NCBI GenBank assembly: GCA_023423275.1
Contig: JAFAFW010000030.1
Location: 1 to 46,839 of the forward strand
Reading direction: 5' to 3'
Source: Pseudomonadota bacterium
GTDB taxonomy: Bacteria; Pseudomonadota; Alphaproteobacteria; Rhizobiales; Hyphomicrobiaceae
Length of the DNA: 46,839 bases
Notes under the pieces: generated by a model
What the model saw: only the letters and a program-made list of their open reading frames with translations
Databases searched by the model: none
What the model was told of the DNA's origin: nothing
Part shown: positions 45,280 through 46,839 of the stretch, in pieces
How positions within the stretch are numbered: position 1 is the stretch's first letter
How the letters are laid out: each line of letters starts with the position of its first letter
Made by a program: the position numbers and the translations under genes

Positions 45280-45824
45280 GATACGCGGCCCGGCCATTCC
45301 GGATGCCTGCACGTGGCCGACGCATCAGGTGCGCGGCCCTTGTTTGTGTGGCCCTGACGGGCATGACGGCAACCGCAGCCGCCCGGCCGCTGGATGAAGC
45401 AGCCTGCACCGTTCTGCGCGCCGAGCAGGCGAGACTGGAGCAGAGCGGAACCCGGACAGCGATGGGAAAGGGGCCGGATTGGGCCCGTTCTCACGCCAGC
45501 GTTGCGCTTTTGAACGATATCGCCCGTCTTATCGAGGTGGATGAGAGCGTGTCGTTCCGTTGCCCACGCCCGAAGCCGGTGATCGAAGCCAAGGATGACG
45601 ACGAGCCGGAAGGCGAGGCAAAGGCGGCATCGAAGGACAAGGTCAAGGATGGGAAATCTGCCGCGGTGACGCCTCTGGCGCCGAAGCAAAAGCCCGCCGC
45701 ACCAAAAGCCAAGCCGAAGCCCAAGCCGAAGGTGAATGATGCCCACATTCCGCCACCCAAGCGGTCACCGTCGACAAGCGCGGCTCAGAAGCCCGCGCCA
45801 ACGCCCCGGCCACAGCCGAAGTGA
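45267..45824 (+). CDS. Exported protein of unknown function with Lys/Pro-rich tail
   Basis: The product has up to 185 residues. It has an N-terminal signal-like segment (RIRCAALVCVALTGMTATAAARP), then a short alpha-helical core of ~60 residues with two cysteines (EAACTVLRAEQARLEQ through VSFRCPRPKP) and a low-complexity Lys/Pro/Ala tail of about 85 residues. The start at 45267 overlaps tpiA by 13 bases, which suggests translational coupling; a later ATG at 45303 is possible. I do not recognise the family. The position between tpiA and secG on the same strand suggests a housekeeping-linked periplasmic or envelope protein. Confidence 0.65.
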   Translation: MQSLRYAARPFRMPARGRRIRCAALVCVALTGMTATAAARPLDEAACTVLRAEQARLEQSGTRTAMGKGPDWARSHASVALLNDIARLIEVDESVSFRCPRPKPVIEAKDDDEPEGEAKAASKDKVKDGKSAAVTPLAPKQKPAAPKAKPKPKPKVNDAHIPPPKRSPSTSAAQKPAPTPRPQPK

Positions 45825-45930
45825 TCCGCTCAGAATAACGCCTTGCGACCACGCAGTGCTGGCAAGCCGCGGACGCATGGTGTAGAAGCCCGTGACTCCC
45901 GCATTGTCGTCGCATTGAAACAGGTCCACG

Positions 45931-46317
45931 ATGGTCACCGTCGTCCTTCTTATTCATATCATGATCGCCGCCGCGCTCGTTGCCGTTGTGCTGGTGCAAC
46001 GTTCGGAAGGCGGTGCCTTGGGCATCGGCGGCGGCGGTGGCGGCGCGGGTGGCTTCCTCACCGGACGCGGGACGGCAAACCTCCTCACGCGCGTCACGGC
46101 AGGGCTTGCCGCGGCATTCTTCCTGACCAGCACCATCCTGTCGATTCTGGCGCAGGGCAATGGTGCGCCGTCTTCGGTCTTCGACCAGCAGCCGGCAGGC
46201 CAGACCAGCGGCGCTCCGGCGCAGTCCGGCGAGCAGCCGGCCGAATCGGCGCCGCGTGGCGGTATTCTTGATCGTCTGCAGCCAGGCGGTGCGCCCGCTG
46301 TGCCGCAGAATCGCTAA
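45931..46317 (+). CDS. secG: Preprotein translocase subunit SecG
   Basis: SecG is the small third subunit of the SecYEG translocon. The 128-residue protein has two membrane helices (residues 3-22 and ~55-75) joined by the family loop VLVQRSEGGALGIGGGGGG...FLTGRG. The C-terminal ~50 residues are a hydrophilic Gly/Gln/Pro-rich tail, common in alphaproteobacterial SecG. It follows the unknown exported protein gene by 106 bases and precedes pyrG. Confidence 0.95.
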   Translation: MVTVVLLIHIMIAAALVAVVLVQRSEGGALGIGGGGGGAGGFLTGRGTANLLTRVTAGLAAAFFLTSTILSILAQGNGAPSSVFDQQPAGQTSGAPAQSGEQPAESAPRGGILDRLQPGGAPAVPQNR

Positions 46318-46462
46318 CGCGCGATCGGGAAGCCTTGACTGCAACCTGGGCGTGCGATGGTCGCGGCCGGGAGTTTTACCTGCCCTCATGCGGCTTTGCG
46401 TACGGTGGATGAGACGCAATAGCCGCTTCGAATCGTAACGTCTTTGTGTATTCTGCAAGCCC

Positions 46463-46839
46463 ATGCAACGGTACATCTTCATTACCGGCGGCGTGGTCTC
46501 CTCCCTCGGAAAAGGCCTAGCTTCAGCCGCACTCGGCGCGCTTCTACAAGCGCGTGGGTACTCCGTCCGTCTCCGCAAGCTCGACCCCTACTTGAACGTC
46601 GATCCCGGAACGATGAGCCCCTATCAGCACGGCGAGGTGTTCGTCACCGCCGACGGTGCCGAGACGGACCTCGACCTTGGCCACTACGAGCGCTTCACCG
46701 GCGTTCCGGCCAAGAAGTCGGACAACATCACCACGGGCCGCATCTACCAGGACATCCTCGCGCGCGAGCGCCGCGGCGATTACCTGGGCGGCACCGTGCA
46801 GGTGATCCCGCACGTCACCGACACGATCAAGGAAGCGAT
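46463..46839 (+). CDS. pyrG: CTP synthase (partial, N-terminal part)
   Basis: PyrG aminates UTP to CTP using glutamine-derived ammonia. The visible 125 residues are the start of the synthetase domain: MQRYIFITGGVVSSLGKGLASA (P-loop-like element), LRKLDPYLNVDPGTMSPYQHGEVFVTADGAETDLDLGHYERF and GRIYQDILARERRGDYLGGTVQVIPHVTD. These match PyrG throughout. The gene is cut by the right edge of the window. No strong ribosome binding site was seen before the ATG. Gene order secG-pyrG is conserved in alphaproteobacteria. Confidence 0.97.
   Translation, partial: MQRYIFITGGVVSSLGKGLASAALGALLQARGYSVRLRKLDPYLNVDPGTMSPYQHGEVFVTADGAETDLDLGHYERFTGVPAKKSDNITTGRIYQDILARERRGDYLGGTVQVIPHVTDTIKEA

Overview
The window looks like a chromosomal segment of a high-GC alphaproteobacterium, probably in or near the Hyphomicrobiales. 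Evidence for this is the gene order lexA-moeA-moaC-trpC-trpD-trpG, the gltA-gltX-comEC neighbourhood, a GTTC-N7-GTTC type SOS box upstream of lexA, an initiator tRNA with an A29:U41 pair, and two tripartite tricarboxylate transporter (TTT) loci of the kind common in these soil bacteria. The lineage is an inference from gene content; no 16S rRNA is present.

Bases 1-4.9 kb hold a cell-wall amino-sugar recycling locus: a BadF-type amino-sugar kinase, MurQ etherase and a SIS-domain isomerase/deaminase run leftward, and nagA runs rightward. A TerC membrane protein and a solute-binding protein without a signal peptide follow. Bases 5.8-12.6 kb form a probable transport-catabolism unit. Aminotransferase, SDR-like protein and alpha/beta hydrolase run leftward; tctC-tctB-tctA and an FCD-type GntR regulator run rightward. 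A perfect 8-bp inverted repeat in the shared promoter region is a candidate operator. The SDR-like protein lacks the family's catalytic Ser-Tyr-Lys.

Bases 12.6-14.3 kb hold a low-GC stand-alone HsdR_N-type nuclease-like gene beside the initiator tRNA gene, with a strong hairpin terminator between them. Bases 14.5-25.3 kb are further accessory metabolism: 3-hydroxybutyrate dehydrogenase, a 51-codon membrane protein gene, an amidase in an operon with a second TctAB pair that has no TctC nearby, enoyl-CoA hydratase, 3-hydroxyisobutyrate dehydrogenase, a cupin, a type II haloacid dehalogenase, a universal stress protein, an IlvD/Edd dehydratase and a LysE exporter.

Bases 25.3-46.8 kb are conserved backbone: gyrA, a cation-diffusion-facilitator-like protein with lost metal ligands, gltA, gltX, comEC, lexA, moeA, moaC, the trp genes (interrupted by a SixA-like phosphatase and by an opposite-strand VOC protein), a PpiD/SurA-type foldase, tpiA, an exported protein of unknown function, secG and the start of pyrG, which runs off the right edge. 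No insertion sequence, CRISPR array or rRNA was seen.
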